64,000 nt of DNA from Pseudomonadota bacterium (GCA_039818985.1 JBCBSU010000001.1:2196367-2260366); one strand, 5' to 3'; shown: positions 52,089 through 61,333, counted from the first letter of the stretch. The notes: generated by a model from the sequence alone, not told the origin. Numbers and translations are program-made.

Positions 52089-53263
52089 TACTGCCCCCGG
52101 ATTCCGAACAGTTGCTGAATCATGTCATTGGACACGCTGACGATCTGTGATGACGCCTGAAACCCCCGTTGGATCAGAATCAGCTCACCAAATTGTTCGG
52201 AAAGGTCGACATTGGATGCTTCCAGTCGCCCGGCAACAACCCTGCCGGCAGCAGGGTCATCGCTGGCGACCAGACGCCGTTCGCCGCGGCCATCATGGAT
52301 AAACAGCCCGTCATCGGCACGCTGGAGCTGCTGCTGGTCGCGAAAATCGGCAATGGCAACCGCCGCAATATCCTCGGTCTCGCCGTTGGAATAGCGAATC
52401 TCGACCCGGCCCTGACCGTTCACTGTGACATTGGTGATGGTGCCGATACCATTGCCGTCTATCCCGGCGGCGCGCAGCGTCGATAGTTCACCGGAAGAGA
52501 AAGACGTTACATTTTCAGAGAAATCCAGGGTAACCGAAAGCCCGTCATTATTAGGATCATCAAATACCAGCTGGCTGCTGTCAGCGTCGACCTCCCCCTG
52601 GGTGAAACTGAGGCGTTGGGTACCGATTTCCTCATCTTCGTCATTGGTGACGATGACATCCCACGCATTGCCACCGGCATCACCGTCCCGCGCAAAGCGG
52701 ACCTGCCACACATGCTCGACGCCATTGGCATCGAACACGACAAGATCACTTATGATCTGTTCGGTCGCCGTCGAAGAGAGGTTGTCGGCAAAGCGGATGG
52801 TGGTGGTCGCGACCGGCGCGTTTGTGCGGTTGCTGTCGATGTTGACGGCAACCGCTCTGCCGGCGTCATCGAGCACGGCAAGACGATAGTCGGTGCCTTC
52901 GAGGACAATAAAGCCCTCATTGTCTACGATAAAGCTGCCAGTACGGGTATAAAGGGTGCGATCACCATCGAGCAGCAGCAGAAAGCCCGATCCGTCGATC
53001 GCCAGATCGAGTCCATCGTCGGACTGTCTGAGATCGCCCTGCTGAAAGCTCACTTGCAGGTCATCGAGCCGCACACCGCCGCCCTGTGCACCTGATCCGA
53101 ACAAGCCGACAGCACCATTGCCGCTGTTGAACTGGTCGCTGAAGCGCACCGACGTCGCCTTGAAACCGGAAGTGTTGAGATTGGCGACATTGTTGCTGAT
53201 CGTCTGCAGACCATCGGAATAAGCCAGCAAACCGCTCAATCCTGTATATATCGCTCCGAACAT
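52088..53263 (-). CDS. flgE: Flagellar hook protein FlgE, set 2
   Basis: FlgE (391 residues) polymerises into the hook. It has the N-terminal rod-like segment (MFGAIYTGLSGLLAYSDGL, SNNVANLNTSGFKATSVRF), the FlgE core with GDLRQSDDGLDLAIDGSGFLLL, an insert domain and the C-terminal segment (ASNVDLSEQFGELILIQRGFQASSQIV). It is in the same operon as its cap flgD, with three bases between. Confidence 0.92.
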   Translation of the reverse strand: MFGAIYTGLSGLLAYSDGLQTISNNVANLNTSGFKATSVRFSDQFNSGNGAVGLFGSGAQGGGVRLDDLQVSFQQGDLRQSDDGLDLAIDGSGFLLLLDGDRTLYTRTGSFIVDNEGFIVLEGTDYRLAVLDDAGRAVAVNIDSNRTNAPVATTTIRFADNLSSTATEQIISDLVVFDANGVEHVWQVRFARDGDAGGNAWDVIVTNDEDEEIGTQRLSFTQGEVDADSSQLVFDDPNNDGLSVTLDFSENVTSFSSGELSTLRAAGIDGNGIGTITNVTVNGQGRVEIRYSNGETEDIAAVAIADFRDQQQLQRADDGLFIHDGRGERRLVASDDPAAGRVVAGRLEASNVDLSEQFGELILIQRGFQASSQIVSVSNDMIQQLFGIRGQ

Positions 53264-53266
53264 GAT

Positions 53267-53722
53267 CTATTCTCCTTGTCTGACCTGGGAAATAGCGGCG
53301 AGCCCGATATTGCTGATCGTCTGTCCATCGGCTGTCTCGATGGTGACGCGTGGTGCACCACTGTTGAAGCTGACCCCGGTGACAGTCCCGGACAGTGCGC
53401 TTTGGCCAGCCGGAATATCGACAATCTGGCCCAGCAGCGATGTCGCCTGCAAAATGCTCTGCGTCGCCAACAGCGTGTCGAACTTGTCGTTCAGATTCTG
53501 CGTCTGCTGGATCTGGGAAAATTGCGCCAACTGCGACACAAATTCGAAATTGTCCAACGGCTCCAGCGGGTCCTGGAATGTCAACTGGGTGAGAATGATC
53601 TGCAGCAGCGACTCAAAACTCAGACCGAATGCATCGGTCGCTGCCGAGGCATCGTTGTCGGTCTCGACATTTTGCGGCGGTGTGCTGTTGACCGGCTGGC
53701 CGGGAATGGGCGCGACCTGCAT
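53267..53722 (-). CDS. flgD: Hook cap protein FlgD, set 2
   Basis: FlgD (151 residues) is the hook-assembly scaffold. The family block LLQIILTQLTFQDPLEPLDNFEFVSQLAQFSQIQQTQNLN occupies about residues 37-80. The C-terminal part is short: the usual tudor/FnIII module is reduced to about 50 residues, so it is near the lower size limit of the family. It sits between fliK and flgE. Confidence 0.92.
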   Translation of the reverse strand: MQVAPIPGQPVNSTPPQNVETDNDASAATDAFGLSFESLLQIILTQLTFQDPLEPLDNFEFVSQLAQFSQIQQTQNLNDKFDTLLATQSILQATSLLGQIVDIPAGQSALSGTVTGVSFNSGAPRVTIETADGQTISNIGLAAISQVRQGE

Positions 53723-53725
53723 TGT

Positions 53726-54655
53726 CTATTCTCCTTCACTGTCAGAGGTTTCGAAACCGGTGTTGCGGCCGCTGTCATGTACGCCGTTGATCCACAGATC
53801 ATAATTTCCCAGGCCCTGCTGGGCGACCAGCGAGCGCAATATGCTGCGCAGCGCCTCTTGGCTGGTCTCGTCGAGGCTTGTGCTATCGGCGACCAATTCC
53901 AGTCCATGACCACGTTCGCGAAGGATGATGCGCAGTGACCCCCGTTGCGGTGTCGCATAGACTGCGGCCTGACGGGCAATTGTCTCGGGGCGAAGTGCGG
54001 ATGCCGGGTCCCTCGATTCCGGCGCGGCATCGACGGAGCGAACCGGGGCAGCGGATATCTCCAGTGCCGGGCTGATCGTTGGCATTGTCGCCGCGGCTGG
54101 TTGTGCAATGGCTTGACGGTCGTGAGAAATTACCAGATCGACAAGAGAGGGTTGCGCTGGATGCTGCACCAGCGACAGCGTTGCCGACACGCTGTCGCGA
54201 GAAGCCGGGAAGGCCGGTGTTCCCGATACCAGCGTTGCAGGACGCCTGGCAACTACCTGCCGTACCGCCGTCATATCGCTGCTGCGCAGCGCCGCAACAA
54301 GACCGCTGTCGTGCAACATCTCGGATAACCGCAATGCTTCGGATTCAGCTATTGGCCGCGATGGACGGGAGGCACTGGCCGGACCATCGGCGACGGGAGT
54401 GCCAAAAAAGCCGTTTTCATTAAATATATCGGCACGAAGCGAGCGCTTGCCACTTCCGGCTGGATCGTCCCGTGTGATTGTGTCGCCATCGGCAGCGGCC
54501 TGGGCCATCTGCTGCAATTGCGTATCGAGCTGTTGCAAAAATGGCGGATCAGACGCTGTCTGCCCTGCGGCAATATCTACCTGCACTGGCAAAGAGCTTT
54601 CGACCGCGATCATCGGCGGCAGGCCCGATGTGGTCATGGGGATATCAGCGCTCAT
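53726..54655 (-). CDS. fliK: Probable hook-length control protein FliK, set 2
   Basis: This 309-residue protein has a low-complexity, disordered-looking N-terminal two thirds and a small C-terminal domain (about 235-300: LRIILRERGHGLELVADSTSLDETSQEALRSIL) comparable to the FliK C-terminal region. The usual order fliJ-fliK-flgD-flgE supports the call. It is 200 residues shorter than the set 1 FliK, which would imply a shorter hook if it works as a ruler (inference). Confidence 0.68.
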   Translation of the reverse strand: MSADIPMTTSGLPPMIAVESSLPVQVDIAAGQTASDPPFLQQLDTQLQQMAQAAADGDTITRDDPAGSGKRSLRADIFNENGFFGTPVADGPASASRPSRPIAESEALRLSEMLHDSGLVAALRSSDMTAVRQVVARRPATLVSGTPAFPASRDSVSATLSLVQHPAQPSLVDLVISHDRQAIAQPAAATMPTISPALEISAAPVRSVDAAPESRDPASALRPETIARQAAVYATPQRGSLRIILRERGHGLELVADSTSLDETSQEALRSILRSLVAQQGLGNYDLWINGVHDSGRNTGFETSDSEGE

Positions 54656-55106
54656 AACTACGCTTCCTCACCATCTGCATTTCCGACATCTCGGCCATTT
54701 CGTGTTTCTCCAGTCTCTTCACCCGTTGCTTCGCTGCACGTTTCTCGATCGCCTCTGCGGCGCGGACATGGCTGTCGCTGTGACGCCAAAGCCGGGTCTT
54801 GCCCTCCACATTGTCCTGTGCACGACGCACGGCATCGCGGCCTTGCTGAAGCGCTGTATCCTGCTGCAAAAGGGCCTGTGCCAGTATCGGCATCATGCCG
54901 ATATCCAGACCTCCGGCGCTTTGGTTATGCGCTTGCCACTGGCCGAGCAGTCTATCCCGCCTCGCTCTTAGTGCGACCTCCTCCTCGGTCAGCGCTTCCA
55001 GTCGGTAACGTGCCCGGTGCAGCTCGGCTTCGGCCTGCTGACGCTGGGCATTGCGGATGCCGGTAATGGCGCGTATCTCGCCAATCGGGGGACGTTGCGC
55101 CATCAT
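54645..55106 (-). CDS. fliJ: FliJ-like export stalk protein, set 2 (putative)
   Basis: This 153-residue charged helical protein has long stretches suited to an antiparallel coiled coil and directly follows fliI with a four-base overlap. These features fit FliJ, whose sequence is poorly conserved. It overlaps fliK by 11 bases. Confidence 0.72.
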   Translation of the reverse strand: MMAQRPPIGEIRAITGIRNAQRQQAEAELHRARYRLEALTEEEVALRARRDRLLGQWQAHNQSAGGLDIGMMPILAQALLQQDTALQQGRDAVRRAQDNVEGKTRLWRHSDSHVRAAEAIEKRAAKQRVKRLEKHEMAEMSEMQMVRKRSYER

Positions 55107-56452
55107 GCGGCCTGCTCCAGCAATGCACCAAGCTCCTGCACCGCTGTTTCGACCGGTCTGTTGTCTTCGCGCGGCTGAGTCAGAAAGGCGCGCAGCCGGT
55201 CGCGCAGCGCTACCGCCCGATCAAGTTCCGCATTGCTGCCCTTGCGATACACCCCGCTTTCCACCAGCGTACGTGAATCCTCATAGACGGCGAACAGGCG
55301 GCGCACTTCGGCTGTGCTCCTGCGGGCCTGTTCGGACAAGATGCCGGATGCCTGACGGCTGATGCTGCGGCTGATATCAATCGCCGGAAACAGACCCTGT
55401 TCCGCCAATGTTCGTGACAGCACGATATGGCCATCGAGCACTGATTTCAGCATTTCCGATAGCGGGTCATCGACTTCGCTGTCCTCGGCCAGCACCGTGG
55501 CGATCAGGCTGATCGACCCGCTGCCGGCAACTGCACCACAGCGTTCGACAAAGCGCGGCAAGGCGGCAAAGACATTCGGGGTATAGGCCCGCAATGTAGG
55601 CGGTTCGCCTGCGGCAAGGCCGATTTCGCGCAACGCCATAGCCATGCGGGTCAAACTGTCGACGACCAACAGCACATGTTCGCCCCGGGCACGCCATTGC
55701 TCAGCCAGGGTCAGTGCAGTGTGCCCCGCGCGTGCGCGCAATGCGGCGCTTTCATCGGAGGTGGACACGATCAGGCTGTAGCGCTGCGGCACGTCCATGG
55801 TCTGGCACATCTGCCACATGCCATGCGCCTCATGGCCGCGCTCGCCGACAAGGCAGATGACCACCCGATCGACATCGGCCTGGCGCACAATCTGTCCGAT
55901 CAGGCTGGTCTTGCCGACCCCCGCCGGGGCAAAGATACCGATGCGCTGGCCCTCAGCGAGCGCGGTAAACAGGTCAATGGCGCAAATACCGGTGCGCAGA
56001 GGCCGCCCGCTGGATATGCGCCGCAGCGCCTCGGGCATGATCGGTATGGGATCCGTCTTGTCCGATGCGAGCGGGCCCTGACCGTCCACCGGTCGGCCCA
56101 GCGCGTCGAGCGCGCGTCCGGCCGATGCTGTACTGCACAGGTCGTTCGCAGCGCAATGGCCTGTCACTCTTGCATGTGGCGAAATGGAAGCGCTGTTCTG
56201 TAGCGGGACCAGCACAATATGGTCATTCTCGATGGCGACAATCTGAGCATCCACCGCACCATCATCTACAGAGTGCCCGCCATCGTTTCCGGTCGTTGCG
56301 CTAGCGGCGGTGATGCGACAAAGGCTGCCGATTTTGCCGGCTGGCCCGGTCGCCTCGATATGCGTCGGGCTGACCTTGCGCACGCGACCATAATGACAGG
56401 CCAGATCATGATGCTCCAGCCGCGCCAGCAGATGATCGCGCAACCCGCTCAT
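55103..56452 (-). CDS. fliI: Flagellum-specific export ATPase FliI, set 2
   Basis: FliI (449 residues) has the N-terminal barrel, Walker A APAGVGKT (175-182), the VICLVGERGHEAHG segment, Walker B VLLVVDSLTRMAMALREIGLAAGEPP and the C-terminal domain ending with Leu/Glu-rich helices. It overlaps fliH and fliJ by four bases each. It is clearly a paralogue of the set 1 ATPase but distinct throughout. Confidence 0.95.
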   Translation of the reverse strand: MSGLRDHLLARLEHHDLACHYGRVRKVSPTHIEATGPAGKIGSLCRITAASATTGNDGGHSVDDGAVDAQIVAIENDHIVLVPLQNSASISPHARVTGHCAANDLCSTASAGRALDALGRPVDGQGPLASDKTDPIPIMPEALRRISSGRPLRTGICAIDLFTALAEGQRIGIFAPAGVGKTSLIGQIVRQADVDRVVICLVGERGHEAHGMWQMCQTMDVPQRYSLIVSTSDESAALRARAGHTALTLAEQWRARGEHVLLVVDSLTRMAMALREIGLAAGEPPTLRAYTPNVFAALPRFVERCGAVAGSGSISLIATVLAEDSEVDDPLSEMLKSVLDGHIVLSRTLAEQGLFPAIDISRSISRQASGILSEQARRSTAEVRRLFAVYEDSRTLVESGVYRKGSNAELDRAVALRDRLRAFLTQPREDNRPVETAVQELGALLEQAA

Positions 56453-57204
56453 GAGGCTGGCTCCACGGTGTGACCGTCATCATCGCCTTTGTTCGGGAAA
56501 TCATCGACAAAACCGGGGGCCAGCATGTCTCGGCACAGCGCCTTTAACGCATCCGTCTGCTCTCCCAGGCTGATATCGAGGCTGCCCAGATGCATGGCGA
56601 TGGTACAATAGCCGGAGGGTCTGAGCGCATCCGTCTTGATTGTGCAGCGATCGGCGATCATGCTATCGTTGAGGGTCGCGACAGCGGCTTCATCCGGAAA
56701 GTCCTTGGCACTGACGGTTATTGATATCAGACTGGTATCCTGGAGCTGCCGCAGCTGCAGCTGCAACGCCTGGATCACCAGCGAAGCCGCGCTCGCCTCA
56801 CCCTTTCTCTCTCCTGACCCGATGATCTTCTCCACCGCGGCACAGGCAAGTGCTACCGCCAGCGTCTCCATTTCGGCCAGGGTCTTGCGCCACTGCGCGA
56901 CAGCATCGGCGCTCATGGCCGCTAGTTGCGCCAACCGCGCCGCACTGTCATCGGCGGCCTGTTCCAGCGCTTCCGCATAGGCTGTTTCACGCGCCTCGCT
57001 GCAGCGACGCTGATACTCCGTCTCGCGCTGCGCCTGCGCCTGCTGCAACGCCTGAATTTCTTCATACAGCGCCGCGTTCTGCCGACGCAGCGTCGTCATT
57101 TCCGGGTCCGGATCAATAGCGGTGCGGTCCGCCATATCGTCCTGGCTGTCAAGCGCACGAACCGGTTGCACCAATGGTTCGTGCCGTCCAGATTTGAGCA
57201 GCAT
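56449..57204 (-). CDS. fliH: Flagellar export protein FliH, set 2 (putative)
   Basis: This 251-residue protein directly precedes fliI and has the FliH layout: variable N-terminus, a long Ala/Glu/Gln-rich helix (about 55-120) and a C-terminal domain with SITVSAKDFPDEAAVATLN and CTIAMHLGSLDISLGEQTDALK. I chose ATG 57204, two bases after the stop of the preceding gene; the frame opens further upstream at 57297 inside that gene. Confidence 0.8.
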   Translation of the reverse strand: MLLKSGRHEPLVQPVRALDSQDDMADRTAIDPDPEMTTLRRQNAALYEEIQALQQAQAQRETEYQRRCSEARETAYAEALEQAADDSAARLAQLAAMSADAVAQWRKTLAEMETLAVALACAAVEKIIGSGERKGEASAASLVIQALQLQLRQLQDTSLISITVSAKDFPDEAAVATLNDSMIADRCTIKTDALRPSGYCTIAMHLGSLDISLGEQTDALKALCRDMLAPGFVDDFPNKGDDDGHTVEPAS

Positions 57205-57206
57205 CG

Positions 57207-57704
57207 TCACAGGCCTTTCCCATCCGGCCGCCTGGACAACCGTATCGAAGGCTGCGCGGTCATGCTCGCATCGCTCTGTACCTTGGGCCAGAGCCATTCA
57301 CGCAGCCGCGCGAAAAATGACGGCGGCGGGTTATGAATGGGGGCAAGATGCTGCGATGTCAGTTTTAGTGGCATGTCGATGCGGACATTGTCTGCATCCT
57401 GGCTGGCAAGGGCGGCAGTCAGCGCATTGCGCGCCCGTTCGCTGGGCTCAAAGCCGCTGCGCAAAAACGGAAAGCCTGTACGCGCATCGTGATGCTTACA
57501 GGCCAGCAGCCATGGCGCAACATGTCGTGCCGCTGCAGAAGCTTCACTGTCCCGCATATCCGCATGGTCTTCGCGCGCAAGCGCCGCAAGAAAAGCCTTG
57601 CGACTGTCTGCCGGCAAGGCCCCAATTATCCGCTCCCGTTCTTCCCGGGAACAGCCATTATAGGCCGCAACCAGCTCGGCCACCATTTCCGCGCGCGCGC
57701 TCAT
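57207..57704 (-). CDS. Unknown protein X in the position of fliG, set 2
   Basis: This 165-residue protein lies between fliF and fliH, where fliG is normally found, and overlaps fliF by four bases (ATGA). It has a helical N-terminal part (about 1-110: AELVAAYNGCSREERERIIGALP, RKAFLAALARED, NALTAALASQD) and a basic, Pro-rich C-terminal part with FFARLREWLWPKV. None of the FliG signatures (the EPPQ-type middle motif or the charged torque helix) can be seen, and it is half the length of FliG. It may be a reduced FliG, an adaptor between the short FliF tail and the FliM-like protein, or unrelated. I do not recognise a family. Confidence 0.7.
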   Translation of the reverse strand: MSARAEMVAELVAAYNGCSREERERIIGALPADSRKAFLAALAREDHADMRDSEASAAARHVAPWLLACKHHDARTGFPFLRSGFEPSERARNALTAALASQDADNVRIDMPLKLTSQHLAPIHNPPPSFFARLREWLWPKVQSDASMTAQPSIRLSRRPDGKGL

Positions 57705-59029
57705 AGTGCCTCGCTGCTTTCCGGGAAGAATGTGATGATCCGTTCGACCAGCGCATCGCCATGACCGGACTCCATGCGCTGCGCCTGGCGGCGCCTGCGG
57801 ACGATGATGATTGCGATCACGCCGGCTATGGCCGCCACAAACGCGGCGATCATAAGCGCCATATTGCGCGAAGACGCCGGTACCGCTGTGCTGACCGCAT
57901 GACGTACTGACTGGCCTGTATGTGCGCCTGTACGAGGAGCAACTGCCTGGCTATCCGTCGCGGCAACATCCTTGGTGAGCATGTCATGCGTGGCGAAGAC
58001 AAGACTGTCTCCGGCATCATCGCGAAAGCCGACAGCCTCGCGAATCGCAGGGGCCAATAGGGAAGTCTCTTCGCGGTTGAGCCGGGACCGGGTAACCAGC
58101 CGCAATTGCAGGCTGTAGTTGCGCTGCAATGACGGCGAAGGAAGGCCTGTGCCGGATGGTTCGGCCGATATGTTATCGGGCGAAGCCGTGTCCGGTACGG
58201 TTTCGTCCTGTCCATCCGGAACAGGTGTTGGCTGGGGGATGATGTCGCCCAGGCTGACCATGATATCTACCGACAGCCCGGGTATCACCGTTTCGACCGC
58301 CCGGGCGATGCGGGCGCGATAGTAATCGGCGATGGCGGCGCGTTCGGCATCCCGTGGCGGGAGTGGTTGCGCCACGCCGGAACCCGCCGCATCGAGCAGC
58401 CGGCCGGTTTCATCCAGCACTGTAACATCATCCAGGGCCAGACCATTGACCGATGATGCAACTAGCTGACGGATGCCCGATACGCTGCGCCGGTCGACAG
58501 TCCGGCCCTTGCGTTTGGTAATAGTCACCGCTGCCTTGGGCCGGGTCTTGTCATCGCGAAAGATGGTACGCTGTGGCAAGGCCAGATGGACCCGCGCATG
58601 ATCGACTTCCTGCATCAGTATGATGGTGCGCGCCAGTTCCCCTTGCAGCGCGCGTTGATAGTTGATCTTCTGAGCGAATTCGGTGAGTCCCATATCGGAC
58701 TCATTGAACAGTTCGAACCCGATAACGCCGCCCAGCGGCATATCCGACCCTGCCATGGCAATACGCGTCTCGGCAATCTGGTCATCAGGCACCAGGATCG
58801 TCGTTTCATTATCGCCGATACGATAGGCGATGTTGCGCGCTTCGAGCTGTTCTACGATCTTCGCCGCATCCGCCGGACGCAGATCGGAATAGAGTATCCC
58901 GTAGCTTTGGCGGAACAGCAGGAAATATGTCGCGAAAATGAGCACCAGGACGATGGTCAGCATCGCCAGCGCAATGCCTGCCTGTCGCCCCGGTGGCATC
59001 TCTCTCAACTGTTGCAGAATCCTACCCAT
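57701..59029 (-). CDS. fliF: Flagellar MS-ring protein FliF, set 2, short form
   Basis: FliF (442 residues) has the first membrane helix (about 18-38), ring-building motifs 1 and 2 with ILYSDLRPADAAKIVEQLEARNI, SDMPLGGVIGFELFN, YQRALQGELARTI and HLALPQRTIFRDD, and a reduced third region containing a Pro-rich insert. The second membrane helix (about 386-407) is followed by a cytoplasmic tail of about 35 residues. Standard FliF is 530-580 residues with a tail of 80 or more. The tail ends ALVERIITFFPESSEAL, perhaps a remnant of the FliG-binding helix. Confidence 0.93.
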   Translation of the reverse strand: MGRILQQLREMPPGRQAGIALAMLTIVLVLIFATYFLLFRQSYGILYSDLRPADAAKIVEQLEARNIAYRIGDNETTILVPDDQIAETRIAMAGSDMPLGGVIGFELFNESDMGLTEFAQKINYQRALQGELARTIILMQEVDHARVHLALPQRTIFRDDKTRPKAAVTITKRKGRTVDRRSVSGIRQLVASSVNGLALDDVTVLDETGRLLDAAGSGVAQPLPPRDAERAAIADYYRARIARAVETVIPGLSVDIMVSLGDIIPQPTPVPDGQDETVPDTASPDNISAEPSGTGLPSPSLQRNYSLQLRLVTRSRLNREETSLLAPAIREAVGFRDDAGDSLVFATHDMLTKDVAATDSQAVAPRTGAHTGQSVRHAVSTAVPASSRNMALMIAAFVAAIAGVIAIIIVRRRRQAQRMESGHGDALVERIITFFPESSEAL

Positions 59030-59036
59030 GGCCGGC

Positions 59037-59357
59037 TCACATCTGCATGTTCATGATTTCGCGATACCCTTCGACCAGCCGGGTGCGAAACTGCATCATC
59101 AGTTCGACCGACAGCCGCGCCTCTTCCAGCGCAAAGGTCACTTGATGCAGCGGAACATCATCACCGATGGCGAAGCTGCGGACCAGCCGGTTGGCCTGGT
59201 CGACCTTGTCCTCGACCTGCGCAACCGCCCCGGTCATCATGTCGGTAAAATTCGCCCCGGGCGACGGGGCGGTCTGGGGCAGCGCCTGGCCGAGTGGCAG
59301 CGTGGTCGGCTGGGTTTCCGCACCCGCCTGAATCGCGGCTATTGCCTCAATCGTCAT
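59037..59357 (-). CDS. fliE: Flagellar hook-basal body protein FliE, set 2
   Basis: FliE (106 residues) has the family C-terminus (VTFALEEARLSVELMMQFRTRLVEGYREIMNMQM), close in form to the set 1 copy. It overlaps flgC by four bases and precedes fliF by seven, so rod and MS-ring genes are co-expressed. Confidence 0.92.
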   Translation of the reverse strand: MTIEAIAAIQAGAETQPTTLPLGQALPQTAPSPGANFTDMMTGAVAQVEDKVDQANRLVRSFAIGDDVPLHQVTFALEEARLSVELMMQFRTRLVEGYREIMNMQM

Positions 59358-59785
59358 AGCTGCCTCCCCAGATCGAGCGCCCGCGCATTCATCTGCAGCG
59401 CCAGGTTCATCGCCACCAGATTGGCCTCATAGGCGCGTGATGTGCGGATCATGCCGGTCATCTGGCGCGCATGGTCGATATCGGGATAACTGACAAAACC
59501 GGCCTCATCGGCATGCGGATGGGTTGGTTCATGGACCCGCCGCACGGCACTGCGCTGGGCCTCTATGCCATAGACCTCGACCCCCTGAAGCTGTTCGGCA
59601 CGGCGCTCACTGAGCATCGTATCGAACCTCGCTTTGGGGCCAGAGACCAGCTGCATCGGGCGATAGACATCGCCCTCGGCGGTCCGGGTGGTGTTGATAT
59701 TGGCGAGATTCTGGGCGATCACCTGTAACCGCTGCCATTCAATATCAAGGCCGGACATGCTGATTTCGGCTGCCTGCATGGTCAT
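59354..59785 (-). CDS. flgC: Proximal rod protein FlgC, set 2
   Basis: FlgC (143 residues) has the N-terminal rod motif (SGLDIEWQRLQVIAQNLANINTTRT), the VSYPDIDHARQM segment corresponding to the family VEYPNVD block, and the C-terminal helix with SRAYEANLVAMN. It lies between flgB and fliE with four-base overlaps on both sides. Confidence 0.94.
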   Translation of the reverse strand: MTMQAAEISMSGLDIEWQRLQVIAQNLANINTTRTAEGDVYRPMQLVSGPKARFDTMLSERRAEQLQGVEVYGIEAQRSAVRRVHEPTHPHADEAGFVSYPDIDHARQMTGMIRTSRAYEANLVAMNLALQMNARALDLGRQL

Positions 59786-60138
59786 TGCACTCCCTTGATG
59801 ACGATATGGTCGAGTTGCATCTGGCGGTTGAGAAGGTCGAGCAACGCGGCATAACGGCCCTGGGTCATGCGCGCGGTCGCCAATTCCATATCCATGCGTA
59901 CCGTCTGGCCGGCGGCGCTGGCACCCGGCGGCAGAGGCCGTGATTCAAGCTCTGGTGCGACCTTCGCAATGGCGTCGAGTCCCTGGTCGCTCGCGGCGCG
60001 CAACGCATCCTCAAAGCGCACCATCATCGGTACAAATCCGGGCGTCTGGCTATTGGCGATATTGTCAGCCGTCGCCGTCATGCGCATGGTAAGGCCGTCA
60101 AGCGCCTTGTTGATCAATGCTGCCGATACTGCATCCAT
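59782..60138 (-). CDS. flgB: Proximal rod protein FlgB, set 2
   Basis: FlgB (118 residues) starts with a helix and the family block MTATADNIANSQTPGFVPMMVRFEDAL, followed by a short polar segment and a C-terminal helix with RYAALLDLLNRQM. It is slightly shorter than average. It begins the flgB-flgC-fliE-fliF run, 13 bases after flgI. Confidence 0.92.
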   Translation of the reverse strand: MDAVSAALINKALDGLTMRMTATADNIANSQTPGFVPMMVRFEDALRAASDQGLDAIAKVAPELESRPLPPGASAAGQTVRMDMELATARMTQGRYAALLDLLNRQMQLDHIVIKGVQ

Positions 60139-60151
60139 GGATCATCCCTCC

Positions 60152-61333
60152 TCATTGTACGATTATCTCCGCATGCAGCGCTCCGGCCGCCTTTATCGCC
60201 TGCAGGATGCTGATGATCCTGCGGGTATCGACTTCGGCGCGGTTCAGCCCCTCGACCAGGCTGGCAACGCTGGTGTTGGGGAACTGCATCGCCACATCCT
60301 TCCCGCCTTCCGATATGGTGAGCTGGGTATTGGTGATGATCAGGCTGCTGATGTCAGTGGCGAAACCGCCGATAAAGCTGGGCTGCGAGCCTTCATTGTC
60401 GCTGATCACCGAGATTCTGAGATCGCCTTGCGAGATCACAATGCTCGACAGCCTGACATCACCGCCGGCCACGACTGTGCCTGATTTCTCATTGATAACG
60501 ATTCGCGCCGAACGGTCGGGAACCACGGCCAGATTTTCCAGCATGGCGATGAAGCGCGGTAGATTGCCGCGCGCCGGATCAACCATGATATGCACCTCAT
60601 CCGCGCTCACCACTGATGCCCGCGCGGCACCGAGCTGGACATTCACCGCATCGGCAATACGCTGTGCGGTAGTGAAGCTCGGTTCGCGCAAAATGAAGGA
60701 CAGGCTGTTGTCCGACGACAGCAGTTGCGCCTGTACCGCCCGTTCTACGGTCGCACCATTGGGCAGCGTTGCCGATGTCGGATAATTGCTCTGTTCGCGA
60801 TTAAGCTGCGCCTCAAAGCGATAGCCACCGGTGACCAGCCCGCCCTGTGCCAAGGCGTAAACCATCCGGTCGGGCCCCATAAGCGGGGTCATCAGCAGGG
60901 TCCCGCCGGCCAGGCTGCGGGCATCGCCGATCGACGACACGGTGACGTCGATCTGATCCCCGACATTGGCCGATGGCGGCAAGCGGCCGGTGACCAGAAC
61001 CACCGCAATATTGCGGGTGCTGATCTGTTCGTCGGCGACATTGGTGCCCAGCCGGTTGAGCACATTGCGCAGGGCAACGCGGGTCACGGCACTGCGTCGG
61101 GTATCGCCCGACCCGGCCAGTCCGGTCACCAGACCATAGCCCACCAGTGCATTATCGCGCCAGCCCTGCAGCCGGCCAAGATCCTTCAGTGCGATGCGGT
61201 TGAGCGGCTGGGACGCCTGAACGGGTTCATTCATCTGCGCTCTTGCAGGCTGTACCGGACCTGCAAAGCAAAGCAGCAGCATGGCCAGACCAGACACGCA
61301 GAAGCCATTTATGGAACGGGTAATAATGCGCAT
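60152..61333 (-). CDS. flgI: Flagellar P-ring protein FlgI, set 2
   Basis: FlgI (393 residues) has a signal peptide (1-33, ending PARAQ) and the full family sequence: RLQGWRDNALVGYGLVTGLAGSGD, NIAVVLVTGRLPP, DVTVSSIGDARSLAGGTLLMTPL, GGDVRLSSIVISQGDL and LVEGLNRAEVDTRRIISILQAIKAAGALHAE. It overlaps flgH by one base. The P-ring implies a rod crossing the peptidoglycan in set 2. Confidence 0.96.
   Translation of the reverse strand: MRIITRSINGFCVSGLAMLLLCFAGPVQPARAQMNEPVQASQPLNRIALKDLGRLQGWRDNALVGYGLVTGLAGSGDTRRSAVTRVALRNVLNRLGTNVADEQISTRNIAVVLVTGRLPPSANVGDQIDVTVSSIGDARSLAGGTLLMTPLMGPDRMVYALAQGGLVTGGYRFEAQLNREQSNYPTSATLPNGATVERAVQAQLLSSDNSLSFILREPSFTTAQRIADAVNVQLGAARASVVSADEVHIMVDPARGNLPRFIAMLENLAVVPDRSARIVINEKSGTVVAGGDVRLSSIVISQGDLRISVISDNEGSQPSFIGGFATDISSLIITNTQLTISEGGKDVAMQFPNTSVASLVEGLNRAEVDTRRIISILQAIKAAGALHAEIIVQ

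Noticed and set aside
57204-57297. N-terminal extension of set 2 FliH up to 57297
   Set aside because: It overlaps protein X by 90 bases; ATG 57204 right after the X stop fits the coupling used throughout the operon.
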